From: Pontibacter anaerobius
Lineage (GTDB): Bacteria > Bacteroidota > Bacteroidia > Cytophagales > Hymenobacteraceae
Assembly: GCF_026241195.1 (NCBI RefSeq)
Contig: NZ_JAPFQO010000010.1
Span: 1-64,000 of the forward strand
DNA: 64,000 nt
Reading direction: 5' to 3'
Numbering within the stretch: position 1 is the stretch's first letter; every line of letters starts with the position of its first letter. The notes under the pieces were generated by a model. The model was not told the origin of the DNA and did not search any database. It was given only the letters and a program-made list of their open reading frames with translations. The position numbers were made by a program, and so were the translations under genes. Below, piece by piece: positions 42,996-52,176 of this stretch.

Positions 42996-45020
42996 ATGTC
43001 TGTTTTTTCTAAAATTTCTATTACCATCGTTGTCATGATGGCCGCTCTGTCTTCCGTGTTGGCTCCCAGCATTTTTGCACAGAATTTTGAATGGGTGAAA
43101 TCTGCGGGCGGCACCAAAGAGACGGCTACATTTCCCGGGAAAATATACATTGATAAAAATGGGAATACCTATGTAACAGGTACGTTTCACAGAAAAATCA
43201 CTTTTGATAAAGTAGATCTGGTTACCTCAACTGTCACTTCTTATGGTGACATATTTATAGTGAAATATGCACCGGACGGCAAGATGCTGTGGGTGATGCA
43301 AGACGGAGGTACGGGTACTGAGTATGCCCAGAACATAGTTGTGGATGCCAATGGTGACGTCTACATCAGTGGCTTTTTTAGTAAATTATTCCCAAGCTAT
43401 TCCTGTGAAATCGGGGGAGTGACCCTAGAGGTTGAAAATAACGCGCATGAATACTTTGTGGCAAAGTATGATGCTAATGGAAAATTTAAATGGGTGAGGC
43501 AGACTCATAATAGCGGGCACACCATTAACCCGGCAAGCCAGATGGTGCTTGATCATCAGGGCAATATCATCATTCAAGGTACTTTTAAGGGAGAAATAAG
43601 CATTGGAGGCAAGTCATTGAAAAATGACGGGAAGGCTTTCAGTTTGTTCACCGCAAAAATTGATGCTGACGGCAATGCGCTGTGGGCTACCTCACAATTG
43701 AGTCACATCGACTATGTGCAGTCCTCAGATCAGATAATGGGAGATATGCTGATGGCAACAGGTTTAGCCGCGGATTCTGGTGGCAATATTTATTATACAG
43801 GCATATTTAAAGGTAAATTCGATTTTCCTGAAGGGCCAGTTAGGAGCCAGGATGGGGACATATTTTTTGTGAAACTGAATGAGAACGGTCAGATGATCTG
43901 GCGAAAGTTTTTTGGCAACGGGTTTAATAATTTTGTGTCTGACCTAGAACTTGACAGCAATGAGAACCCTTATCTTTTGCTTAATACCAGTCAACCTAAA
44001 ATAGGGAATGTCTCAAATTCTAAGAGATGGGGGGCATTTGTCGCAAAGTTTGATCAGAATGGGAATGCTTATCAAATTAACTCTTTAATAGAGAATGCCC
44101 ATTGTACCGCCATGGCTATAGACGGGGAAAACAAGGTTTACACAATAGGTCACTATAATCCCCAGGCCCGCATAGATTGCTTCTTGTTGAATAGTACAAG
44201 TAGTAATAATGATGCCTTTCTTTTAAGTCAGGATGCTAGCGGCAGTCTGCAATGGGTAAAGGAAATTAAAGGTATGTTTGGAATCATGACCTTGGATATT
44301 CAGTTGGATGCGGCAGCTGAAAATGCGTACGGCCTTGGTTATTTTAGAGGAGACATATCGTTTGAAAATACAAAAGTCCTTAACATTGGTGGGGCTAATG
44401 CTGGAGAGTCCGGCTTGTTTACCGATGATATGTTCATAGCAAAAGTTAACAACATTGGTGTGTATGCGCCGCCCCCGTCCATGAGTTTATCCTGTGAAAT
44501 ACCACAGGAGGCAGAGGTAGGAAGCAACATCACGCTAAAGGCAAATGTCGGGAGATCTGCTACTTCTGTAACGTATAGATGGGATTTGGGGAATGGGGAA
44601 GTAAAGACAACCACCGCCCCGGCTTTATATTATGCTTATTCCACTCCGGGTACTTATCCAATAATCGTAAGTGCAACAGATGAATTGGGGTGTACCTTGA
44701 CTTGTAGTACTACATTGATTGTGTCAGCGCCTAGCCCTGAGCCTGTTATCCCGGATGAAGTTTTTGTGCCGGAAGGAATTATTATCCCGAACATATTTAC
44801 GCCAAATGGGGATGGTAAGAATGACGTCTTTGTAGTTAAAAACTACCTTGAGGATAAACCTTTTCAGTTACAGATCTATAACCGTTGGGGTAAACAAGTA
44901 GCCTTTATACCTGATGGGAGAAGCGGCTGGGATGGGTCAGGCTGTTCCGAAGGACTGTATTTTTACTCCATTAGTATATCTGGCCAGGAGAAAAAAGGAT
45001 GGATAGAACTGGTGCGGTAA
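42996..45020 (+). CDS. Secreted beta-propeller/PKD protein with T9SS type B sorting domain
   Basis: I start at MSVFSKISITIVVMMAALSS, which begins a signal peptide ending IFAQ; 12 codons are open upstream. Repeats such as IYIDKNGNTYVTGTF, IVVDANGDVYISGFF and MVLDHQGNIIIQGTF form an SBBP-type propeller up to about residue 490. A PKD domain follows (SVTYRWDLGNGEVKTTT). The C-terminus, IIIPNIFTPNGDGKNDVF and LQIYNRWGKQVA, is the gliding-motility-associated type B sorting domain. It should be exported by type IX secretion. The gene is visibly more AT-rich than its neighbours. Confidence 0.9.
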   Translation: MSVFSKISITIVVMMAALSSVLAPSIFAQNFEWVKSAGGTKETATFPGKIYIDKNGNTYVTGTFHRKITFDKVDLVTSTVTSYGDIFIVKYAPDGKMLWVMQDGGTGTEYAQNIVVDANGDVYISGFFSKLFPSYSCEIGGVTLEVENNAHEYFVAKYDANGKFKWVRQTHNSGHTINPASQMVLDHQGNIIIQGTFKGEISIGGKSLKNDGKAFSLFTAKIDADGNALWATSQLSHIDYVQSSDQIMGDMLMATGLAADSGGNIYYTGIFKGKFDFPEGPVRSQDGDIFFVKLNENGQMIWRKFFGNGFNNFVSDLELDSNENPYLLLNTSQPKIGNVSNSKRWGAFVAKFDQNGNAYQINSLIENAHCTAMAIDGENKVYTIGHYNPQARIDCFLLNSTSSNNDAFLLSQDASGSLQWVKEIKGMFGIMTLDIQLDAAAENAYGLGYFRGDISFENTKVLNIGGANAGESGLFTDDMFIAKVNNIGVYAPPPSMSLSCEIPQEAEVGSNITLKANVGRSATSVTYRWDLGNGEVKTTTAPALYYAYSTPGTYPIIVSATDELGCTLTCSTTLIVSAPSPEPVIPDEVFVPEGIIIPNIFTPNGDGKNDVFVVKNYLEDKPFQLQIYNRWGKQVAFIPDGRSGWDGSGCSEGLYFYSISISGQEKKGWIELVR

Positions 45021-45064
45021 GGTATAAACCTATACCTGCAACAACACCTTCACCTGCACCGGAT

Positions 45065-45190
45065 CCTGCAGCACCCATGGCGCAAGTTTAGCGCCAGCGC
45101 AACTTGCGGCTTTCTAGGAGGCCAGTTTGTAAAAGCAGTTATCAGAACTATACTTTCGGCAGTTGCAAACTGGCTATCATGCTCCACCAC
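45065..45190. repeat. Degenerate hairpin repeat after the T9SS type B gene
   Basis: Between convergent genes. CGCAAGTT and AACTTGCG form one hairpin, and GCCAGTTTG and CAAACTGGC another, recalling module C of the repeat islands but with different stem sequences. It includes one ATACTT motif. Confidence 0.5.
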
Positions 45191-45229
45191 CAGTTACCGC
45201 TGCGCTCAAACTGGCGGTATGATGATACA

Positions 45230-45697
45230 CTACCTCCCCAACCTATCATTATTCACCTCGATCCAGTGACCGTCCGGGTCCTGGAAGTAGATTTGCTTTA
45301 CCCCGTCCACGCGCACGGTGGGGGTTTTGGCGGTGCCGGGCCAGTTAGTGTATTCTACCTGGTGCTTGTCGAGGTTGGCGATGAAGTCCTCTATGGACGC
45401 CACACTGAAGCAGAGGTGATCGTTCTTGTCGCGCGGGATGTTCTGGGATGCTCCCTGTATCAGGTGCAACTGACCGGCATCTCCCAGAGAGAACCAGGTG
45501 TGCCGGCCGTCCTTGAAAGGCTCCGGGATTTGCTTTAGCTGTAGTACATCCTCATAAAAGGCTGTGCTCTGCCCCAGGTCGTGCACATACACGGCAATGT
45601 GGTTGAGCCTAAGTGTGATGGGGTTGGTCTGCGCACTCCCGGAGAAAGTGGCAAAACTTAGCAGGCAACAGATACAAGCAGTAACAAGCTGTTTCAT
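45230..45697 (-). CDS. Exported VOC (glyoxalase-fold) family protein
   Basis: The start chosen gives MKQLVTACICCLLSFATFSG as signal peptide. The mature part is one VOC module: RLNHIAVYVHDLGQSTAFYE, DHLCFSVASIEDFIANL, YFQDPDGHWIEVN; the two histidines and final glutamate would bind metal. VOC enzymes include glyoxalases, dioxygenases and resistance proteins; an exported one is unusual and the substrate is unknown. It is a single gene, tail to tail with the T9SS gene. Confidence 0.82.
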   Translation of the reverse strand: MKQLVTACICCLLSFATFSGSAQTNPITLRLNHIAVYVHDLGQSTAFYEDVLQLKQIPEPFKDGRHTWFSLGDAGQLHLIQGASQNIPRDKNDHLCFSVASIEDFIANLDKHQVEYTNWPGTAKTPTVRVDGVKQIYFQDPDGHWIEVNNDRLGR

Positions 45698-45912
45698 ATA
45701 AGGAGAGGTAAGTTTATAAATCATTTAAGAGCGGCAAGCAAGCTCTGATATGGTATAAGCCTTTCCGCTTATTGAGCTTATACTTGCAATATCTTCTAAA
45801 TTAAGGAAAAAACGATAGAGACGTTAGGGAACTAAATAAATTCCTGCATAGTATATCTGGAATTTTGCATATTTACCACACGAAATCCATACTTCTAAAT
45901 CCACTACACAAA

Positions 45913-46371
45913 ATGAAACTACTGAACGCTGTTAACTGCGCTATATTTGCTGCGGTGCTATTATTTACTGCTTGCAACACAGCTGAAACTACTATAGCAG
46001 AAGAGCCAAAGGCAGATTTCACACAGGTTATTCCGACACTTGAGGCTATTACAGCAGATTGGAATAAAGGCGACCTGGACAAATTTGTGACGGTGTATGA
46101 CAGCGCGGCCACATTTATGCTGCCGAAGGGCCCGATTGGGGTGAGCGAGATGAAAGGGTATTACCAGGAGGCTTTTACCGAAACCGGCACACCAACCTCT
46201 ACCCTAAGCTTCGACAGCCTGGAGATGCGCCCTTTAGGCAACAGCCATGCACTGGTAACCGGGCGATACATCCTCACAAACCAGGACTCGACAGCACAAA
46301 GCGGCCGTTATACGTTGGTGTTTGAACACTCTAACGAGGGCTGGAAGATACTGCACGACCACTCAAACTAG
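45913..46371 (+). CDS. SnoaL/DUF4440-like lipoprotein
   Basis: I start at MKLLNAVNCAIFAAVLLFTAC because it starts a lipoprotein signal (lipobox FTAC). The mature part is an NTF2-like domain: TLEAITADWNKGDLDKFVTVY, ATFMLPKGPIGVSEMKGYY, and the closing strand RYTLVFEHSNEGWKILHDH. These are hallmarks of the DUF4440/ketosteroid-isomerase-like family, mostly without known substrate. It is likely anchored in the outer membrane. Single gene. Confidence 0.85.
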   Translation: MKLLNAVNCAIFAAVLLFTACNTAETTIAEEPKADFTQVIPTLEAITADWNKGDLDKFVTVYDSAATFMLPKGPIGVSEMKGYYQEAFTETGTPTSTLSFDSLEMRPLGNSHALVTGRYILTNQDSTAQSGRYTLVFEHSNEGWKILHDHSN

Positions 46372-46448
46372 AAATAGAGGCAGCGGCCATTCCACCAGAC
46401 ACTCACAGGTTTTGTAAACACTATGAGGTCTTTTGAGACGACTCCTTT

Positions 46449-47519
46449 CTACTTCAAAAGCATCCGGATCATTTGCGGGTCATCCTGCAGGGTGCGGAGG
46501 TTTTGTTTGAGCTGCTCCAGTTCCCGATTCAGGTCCTCTTTGGCCGACTTAAATTTCTGATCCATTTGTTTGGGAGTGCCTCCAAAGCGAGTATAAAACC
46601 CTGCATTGGAGCCGGTTAATAAATCCTGAAGCTCTCCCTTTAGCTCCTCCACCTGGTCGGTCAGGATTTTGACATAGTACTGCAGTTGCTCCTCAGGCAG
46701 TTGGTCCAGTGCCTGGCCCTGCTCCTGCATAAACTCCAACTGCAGCCGCAGCAGCTCAAAGAAATCGTCGTGGTGGTAGGCCTGGGTTACGCGTTTCATG
46801 GCTTCCTCTTTCCAGGCGCGTTTTGTTTCGTCCAGTTCCCTGTCGGGGTGCAGCAGTTTGGCGAGCTCGGTGTACACGCGGCGGCTGGCCTTGCTGATGT
46901 TGCTGAGCTCGGCCTTTGCCTGGGCCTCTTTGGCTAACTGCGCTTTGGTTTTGCGGCTTTTCTGGCGGTTCTGCTTCTCCTGCTCCCGTTGCTCCATCTC
47001 CCGGTCCAGTTGTGCCTGTATGCGCTCAAAGTCATCCTGGTCATCAAAATCCTCTTCTATACCCGGTTCATCGTCTTTTATACTTTCATCTGGGGCCTGC
47101 GTGTCTTCCTGGGTATAGGCTGTTTTTTCGTTGTAGGTGAGCTCCGCATACCTGTCGTGCAGTTCTACCATGTCCTGGCGCTCATAGTTGGCTATCAGGT
47201 CAAAGGTGATGTTCTCTATCAGGGTAGCCAGCTTTTCCTTTTCCCGGTAACTGAACAGTGCCGATGCGTAGGCCTCGTCCAGCAGATTTGCCAGCTCTAC
47301 GCGTTTTTCCAGCTGCTGCTCAATAATGGGGCGCAACTCCTTCTCGATTCGTTTCTGAGCCAGGTTTATACTTTCGTGCCTGGCCGCAAGCTCCTGTTTC
47401 AGTTGGTCTATCAGTGCCGTCTTTTGGTTAAACTCCTGCTGCAGCTTGCTCAGTTTATGCTTACCGGGGGAGGTGATTTGGGGCGTGAGTTGGCGGGCAG
47501 GTTTGTTGTTCTGGGGCAT
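46449..47519 (-). CDS. Coiled-coil protein with J-domain-like HPD motif
   Basis: The 356-residue protein is mostly charged helix: coiled coils at about residues 15-80 (QQEFNQKTALIDQLKQELA) and 170-215 (QLDREMEQREQEKQNRQKS). In the C-terminal third, SRRVYTELAKLLHPDREL contains the HPD tripeptide that defines J domains, followed by WKEEAMKRVTQAYHHDDFFEL. This would stimulate a DnaK-type ATPase. A second coiled coil ends the protein. It has no signal peptide. Single gene, client unknown. Confidence 0.75.
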   Translation of the reverse strand: MPQNNKPARQLTPQITSPGKHKLSKLQQEFNQKTALIDQLKQELAARHESINLAQKRIEKELRPIIEQQLEKRVELANLLDEAYASALFSYREKEKLATLIENITFDLIANYERQDMVELHDRYAELTYNEKTAYTQEDTQAPDESIKDDEPGIEEDFDDQDDFERIQAQLDREMEQREQEKQNRQKSRKTKAQLAKEAQAKAELSNISKASRRVYTELAKLLHPDRELDETKRAWKEEAMKRVTQAYHHDDFFELLRLQLEFMQEQGQALDQLPEEQLQYYVKILTDQVEELKGELQDLLTGSNAGFYTRFGGTPKQMDQKFKSAKEDLNRELEQLKQNLRTLQDDPQMIRMLLK

Positions 47520-47675
47520 TAGGGAAAAGTATAAAGGCAGTCGCGGGTTTGGGTTAAGGGTACGAAAGTATACTTTTTTCGCCGTGCCTAAGGTATGTTC
47601 CTACTAAAAGGTATATTCGCCATACTTGATCTAAGCATAAACCAAGTATGGCAGTTAGTGCTTTTCCCATGTCGG

Positions 47676-48365
47676 CTACTCCATCTTCAGCAGTTGCTCC
47701 GCCAGCTCCAGCAGGGTCGGGGCGATAAGCTCCGGCTCCGGGGCCAGCGGGTACAGCACCTGGCCCGGACGCGAGATAAAGGCCGTGCGTGCCCCGGCAC
47801 CCAGGGCACCGGCCATGTCCCAACCGTGGGCGGCTACCATCATTACATCCTCCGGCGCAACACCTAGCCGCTCGGCAGCAAACTGATAGGGGGCTCTGGC
47901 TGGCTTAAACTGTGCCACGCTATCCACACTAAAGGTCTCCTCAAAAAAGGCTTTCAGGCCTACCTCTTCCAGGTGCGGTATAGCTGACCTGGCGGGGGAG
48001 TTGGTGAGTGTGGCCATTCTGAAGCCTGCCTGCTGCAGCTTTTGCAAACCGGGGATGACATCGGGGTGCGGCTGGGTTTCCTTCACCATCGCCACCAGTT
48101 CCTTCTGCTTTTCCTCAGGCACCTCCTTGCCGGTTATGGCCACTGTCATGCGCATCACGGCCTGGCCCACCTCCCCGAAGTCGTGGTAGCGGCCTGTCGC
48201 GTTTTCCACGAGTGCGTACTCCAGGAGTTGTGCAAACCACAATTTAAACGCCAGCTCATTGCCGAAGGCCTGGTTCACGGCCTTTTGCATGTCGGACAAA
48301 TCCAGCAGTGTCTCGTTCACATCGAACAGCAGAACTGCGGGTCTGTTTTTAGAGGAGATAGGCAT
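47676..48365 (-). CDS. Haloacid dehalogenase type II (HAD family)
   Basis: The 229-residue protein has the HAD nucleophile aspartate in VLLFDVNETLLDLSDMQ, motif II in MATLTNSPARSAI, the lysine in QFKPARAPYQFA and the last motif in MMVAAHGWDMAGALGAG. Length and blocks fit the (S)-2-haloacid dehalogenase branch, but many such proteins act on other phosphate or halo substrates. It is not linked to other catabolic genes. Confidence 0.87.
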   Translation of the reverse strand: MPISSKNRPAVLLFDVNETLLDLSDMQKAVNQAFGNELAFKLWFAQLLEYALVENATGRYHDFGEVGQAVMRMTVAITGKEVPEEKQKELVAMVKETQPHPDVIPGLQKLQQAGFRMATLTNSPARSAIPHLEEVGLKAFFEETFSVDSVAQFKPARAPYQFAAERLGVAPEDVMMVAAHGWDMAGALGAGARTAFISRPGQVLYPLAPEPELIAPTLLELAEQLLKME

Positions 48366-48445
48366 GGTATGGAGCGTTTGGGTGGAGGAATAATTTAAAT
48401 GCTTTACGGTGACGGGATTTTATACTTTGATGCTTTTTTAAAGCC

Positions 48446-49072
48446 CTACTTCTGCGCATCGAAAGGTATAAAGCGGCCGTTCTGCAGCACGTACAAAGTG
48501 GTGCGGCTCTCCTCTATCACCGATATGCCATCCGTTTTGAGGGTAGTTGTTTGCTGCTTACGCGGGTTGCGTACCAGGGAGTCCTGCGGGGCAAGTTTTA
48601 GCTGGTATGTGCTGTACCATTCCCCGTTCAGCTGCCGGGCCGGGTAGGTTGCCACTTTCACCTCCTTCGCCTTTTGGGGATAGTCCAGGAATGCCAGAAT
48701 GTAGATAGAGTCGTTTTGCAGCACCTGCACGGCGTAATCCGGGGTGCTGTTGCCGTTCAGGTTGCCCCGCAGGTACAAGGGGTTCTCCACCTGGAGGCGC
48801 TTGGTTGCCATTACTTCGTCGGGGAGGGTGGCGACGCGGGCCCGCGGCTGCCTTTGCTCCAGCAGTTTTGTCAGCGTGTCAGGGAGCGGGTATAGGATGT
48901 TGCCTTCGTCGGTTGCCTGCGCTATGCTGTCAATGTTTGATTGGGTATCCGAGCCTACCTGCTCTTCTATCAGGTCTTCGTCGGCGGCACGGTTATAGTT
49001 GCCATCGGCGGAGTCGGAGCCGCAGGAGGCCAGGGCCAGCAAGGCGACAAACTGAAGTATGAGTCGTTTCAT
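48446..49072 (-). CDS. Hypothetical lipoprotein
   Basis: I start at MKRLILQFVALLALASCGSD, a lipoprotein signal with lipobox LASC; an ATG 7 codons upstream is possible. The mature protein of about 185 residues has an acidic N-terminal linker and a C-terminal part with strands (YLRGNLNGNSTPDYAVQVL, STYQLKLAPQDSLV). The phrase NGNSTPDYAV recalls FG-GAP-type calcium loops but is single. No family recognised. Single gene. Confidence 0.75.
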   Translation of the reverse strand: MKRLILQFVALLALASCGSDSADGNYNRAADEDLIEEQVGSDTQSNIDSIAQATDEGNILYPLPDTLTKLLEQRQPRARVATLPDEVMATKRLQVENPLYLRGNLNGNSTPDYAVQVLQNDSIYILAFLDYPQKAKEVKVATYPARQLNGEWYSTYQLKLAPQDSLVRNPRKQQTTTLKTDGISVIEESRTTLYVLQNGRFIPFDAQK

Positions 49073-49214
49073 GTAAATCAGGTTCATAGCCATAGTTTTA
49101 TTGGGAGGTATGGTTGCTTACCACCTCACCCTCCGGAAGGTTGCAACGAATAAAAGGCATGGCCTTTCAAGCCTGTGCGTATGCGTTTCCGGCAAGTATG
49201 GAAAGTTCTGCCTT

Positions 49215-50606
49215 TTATACTTCTCCATTGCCTCCCTTCATACATGCGGCCTCCACGGGCATGCCCATCTGGTTAATAAACTGCACCTGCTGGCGCGGGT
49301 ACACCGGTATGATCTTATTGCGGTACTCGGGCTTGGCAGTCTCCTTGGTGAGGCGCATGGAGAGTTCGCTTTTCCATTTGCGGCGCTCGCGGGCACCCAC
49401 CAGGTAGCGGATGATGATGTTGGTCCAGGACTCCTCCAGCGAGATAAATACCTGGGGCTTATCGGCGATGTTGTAATCCAGGCCGGCGCGTTTAAGGAGC
49501 GCGGCATAGTTGCGGGCGGGTGTTACCATGTAATTGCCCAGCAGTTGCTCGGCCACCTTCCCCAGCACCTCCGTTGCCAGCGATATATCTGACTCATTAG
49601 CCACGCCAAAGGCCAGTTCGTCCCACACATAAGGGAAATCGCGCGTCAGGTTGATGACAGTGCCGGTCAGGATCTCATTGTTGGGGAAAGTAACCAGGCG
49701 GCCTGTGGGCTGCTCGGCCAGCACAAAGCCGGGCTGGTAGGGTGCGCCTATCTCCCAGACGGTGGTGGTCAGGAAATCGATCCGGTAAACATCCCCGAAC
49801 ACATCGCCTACCCGCACCCGGTCGCCCACGCGGTAGTAACCCTGAAAGGAGTTGAGGAGCCAGCCTGTAAAGCTTTCAATCGGAGTCTGCAGCGACCACG
49901 ACAGGGCCAGGCCGATGAGACCCAGAGAGCCCACCAAGGCGCGTATATCGCCGGCCACCACGCTGATGGCAATGCCAATGGCCAAAAGCCACACCGCAAT
50001 TGAGAGGAGGGAGATGATGGCATTGGAGCGCTCCCAGCGGCCCAACACCTTCTGGAGCAGTAGCCTGAGCAGCCGCACCACACCCCAGGCTAGCAGGAGG
50101 GTGCCCAGGGCGATCAGCATTTTGGGCAGGTTGTAGAAAAAGCTATCCCAGAGGCCCTGCAGCGCCCCTATTGCCTCGCCTGCTGCCTCTTTGCCCGATA
50201 AAATTTGCGAGGTGGTGTCTTCTGCCGCAGTGTCCATGGCCGAGTCTGGCGCTACCAGATCCGCTACGGCCACCTCCTCCACAATAGCTACCGTGTCAAC
50301 CGCTTCCTGTTCCCCGTCCTGCGCCAGCCCTGCCTCGCTGGGGGCAAAAAGCAGCATGATAAAGCCCGTAACAGCCACCGCCAGGATAGTGGCCTGCCTA
50401 AAATTCTTCAGCCTGTTTTTAGCGCCCTCTACAGTAGAGCCGCGTTTGACCCTCCTGGTCCTGGCTTTCCGAATGGCTTGTCGCCCGGCTGGTGTGACGC
50501 GGCCTGTGCCATAGCCTGCTTCAGCGCCCGCGTTGTAGCGGCTTCTGCCGTAGGTGGTTTTTAGGGTTTGTGTGCGGGAGGTTTTTTTGCTGTAGGATGA
50601 TGGCAT
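49215..50606 (-). CDS. Mechanosensitive ion channel (MscS family)
   Basis: After a very basic N-terminal 70 residues comes a hydrophobic segment (AVAVTGFIMLLFAPS), then an acidic spacer and the channel core: KMLIALGTLLLAWGVV, IISLLSIAVWLLAIGIAIS, the pore helix ALVGSLGLIGLALSWSLQ and the MscS hallmark GYYRVGDRVRVGDVFGDV (about residues 255-272). It releases osmolytes on hypo-osmotic shock. The N-terminal 70 residues are unusual and the true start may lie further in with another start codon. Confidence 0.88.
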   Translation of the reverse strand: MPSSYSKKTSRTQTLKTTYGRSRYNAGAEAGYGTGRVTPAGRQAIRKARTRRVKRGSTVEGAKNRLKNFRQATILAVAVTGFIMLLFAPSEAGLAQDGEQEAVDTVAIVEEVAVADLVAPDSAMDTAAEDTTSQILSGKEAAGEAIGALQGLWDSFFYNLPKMLIALGTLLLAWGVVRLLRLLLQKVLGRWERSNAIISLLSIAVWLLAIGIAISVVAGDIRALVGSLGLIGLALSWSLQTPIESFTGWLLNSFQGYYRVGDRVRVGDVFGDVYRIDFLTTTVWEIGAPYQPGFVLAEQPTGRLVTFPNNEILTGTVINLTRDFPYVWDELAFGVANESDISLATEVLGKVAEQLLGNYMVTPARNYAALLKRAGLDYNIADKPQVFISLEESWTNIIIRYLVGARERRKWKSELSMRLTKETAKPEYRNKIIPVYPRQQVQFINQMGMPVEAACMKGGNGEV

Positions 50607-50822
50607 AGGCGTTTCTATTTCGGCTAACGGTGCTTCATTGTATACATCACTTCCCTATACGGAAGAAAGCGGCAGGAGACGTTTCTGCAGTGAAAGGAGC
50701 AGGATACCCTGTTGGGATATTGCCTGACGCAGTAGCTGTATTTACTGCTGATAATCAATAATATACTTATACCTGTGCCTGATTTTTACGTATGCTGTTT
50801 TTGAACTAAAGCTATAAATACT

Positions 50823-51341
50823 ATGAACAAATCAAAATTAGTGAGTATGTGGCTGCTGCTGTTGGGCATGGTGTTGTCTTTCGGCGCTTCGGCACAGGGC
50901 GGCAAGGCAAGTCCGGCTGACAGTGTTTCCGGGCAAGCCGGGGATGCCACCATAACGGTTAATTATAGCAGCCCCTCAGTAAAAGGGCGCAACATCTGGG
51001 GCGGGCTAGTGCCTTACGGCCAGGTATGGCGCGCCGGGGCCAACGAGGCCACCACGGTAACAGTTGATAAAGACGTGCTGGTGGAGGGTGAGCGGCTACC
51101 GGCGGGAACCTACAGCTTTTATACGTTGCCCGGTGAGGATGAGTGGATCGTGATTTTCAACAAAACGGCGAAGCAATGGGGCACGCAGTATGACGAAAAG
51201 CAGGACGCGCTGCGGGTAAAGGTAACTCCGCGCAAGGCCCCCGCCATGAACGAGCGACTGAAGTATGACGTGACTGACGAAGGCTTGCTTCTGAGTTGGG
51301 AGAACCTGGAGGTACCGGTGAAGATTGAGGCGGTAGAGTAA
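50823..51341 (+). CDS. DUF2911 domain protein, exported
   Basis: A signal peptide (about residues 1-26, ending SFGASAQ) precedes a DUF2911 domain: TITVNYSSPSVKGRNIWGG, PYGQVWRAGANEATTVTVD, ERLPAGTYSFYTLPGEDEW, VIFNKTAKQWGTQYD. This family is common in Bacteroidota and has no known function. The protein is full length for a single-domain member. It is followed by a terminator and a repeat island. Confidence 0.92.
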   Translation: MNKSKLVSMWLLLLGMVLSFGASAQGGKASPADSVSGQAGDATITVNYSSPSVKGRNIWGGLVPYGQVWRAGANEATTVTVDKDVLVEGERLPAGTYSFYTLPGEDEWIVIFNKTAKQWGTQYDEKQDALRVKVTPRKAPAMNERLKYDVTDEGLLLSWENLEVPVKIEAVE

Positions 51342-51362
51342 GATTTAGTTAGCGTATTTGGG

Positions 51363-51398
51363 AGCGGCGGCGGCTGAAAAGTGGTTGCCGCTTTTTTT
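51363..51398 (+). terminator. Terminator after the DUF2911 gene
   Basis: AGCGGC pairs with GCCGCT with a weaker inner stem and is followed by a run of seven T. Confidence 0.75.
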
Positions 51399-51419
51399 AT
51401 GGCGTAACCTGGGGGAAGT

Positions 51420-52070
51420 CTTCTGATTATGGCGCAAGTCTCCAGACTTGTGTCCTTTTTATGATGTTGAGTTTGTAACTCAACTGGCTTGAAAAGCCAT
51501 ACTTTATACTTTAGCGGCAGCTTCCTGCAACTTAAAACAAGCTATCCTCTCTAGCCTCTGCTTATCCTCAGTCTTACAAACCTATTGTTTCACCTCTTAC
51601 TTTGGCTCCCTCTAGCCCGGGAGGGCTCGTCTTCCCGCATCGCGCTGGGAGCTTTTCCTTTGCTCCTGCGTCGCAATGCCTCGCTACCGCTCGGCACCGG
51701 AAAAACTCCAAAGGCGCTCAACGGAAAAACTGGGATCAGATTCGATAGCCACCACTAACGGAGCTTCAGCAGAACTCCCCTCTCGGGAGGGGTTGGGGTG
51801 GGTTTACACTATTGCTGTTGACAGCCATCCCCAACGATGAAACTTACACTTCAACATCAGTAATTACAGGCTCCCCGCCTTAGTCAAGGAGGGGCAGGGG
51901 TGGTTGGAACCGGTACTGCGAAACTCCCTCTCCTGTTTTGGGGTAGGGGCCCTCGAGAAAAGGAGAGGGTTGGGGAGAGGTATAATCCCCATCTCGGGAC
52001 TAGCCAAAACGTGAGTTTTGAGCTAGCGAGCGTAGTTCTCAAGGGCAGGTGTACACCTTCCCATCATCTT
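51420..52070 (+). repeat. Dispersed repeat island 4 (modules C, A, B)
   Basis: Gap of 835 bp between two plus-strand genes. Module C at about 51427-51500 (AAGTCTCCAGACTT and GAGTTTGTAACTC). Module A at about 51525-51760, plus orientation; its central stem is GGAGCTTTTCC (51648-51658) with GGAAAAACTCC (51699-51709). Module B at about 51775-51910 (CCCCTCTCGGGAGGGG and GCCTTAGTCAAGGAGG), then a variant with a TGAGTTTTGAGCTAGCGAGC block to about 52050, which recurs in island 5 and in reverse in island 1. Confidence 0.85.
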
Positions 52071-52176
52071 GGAAAACCTGATTCTGACAAATAGGTGTTC
52101 TCAAATTAAAGTACAACCTCCATATTGCATACCTGGTGCTGTTTCTGTACATTCCCTTTTGCAATCCACTTAACCT

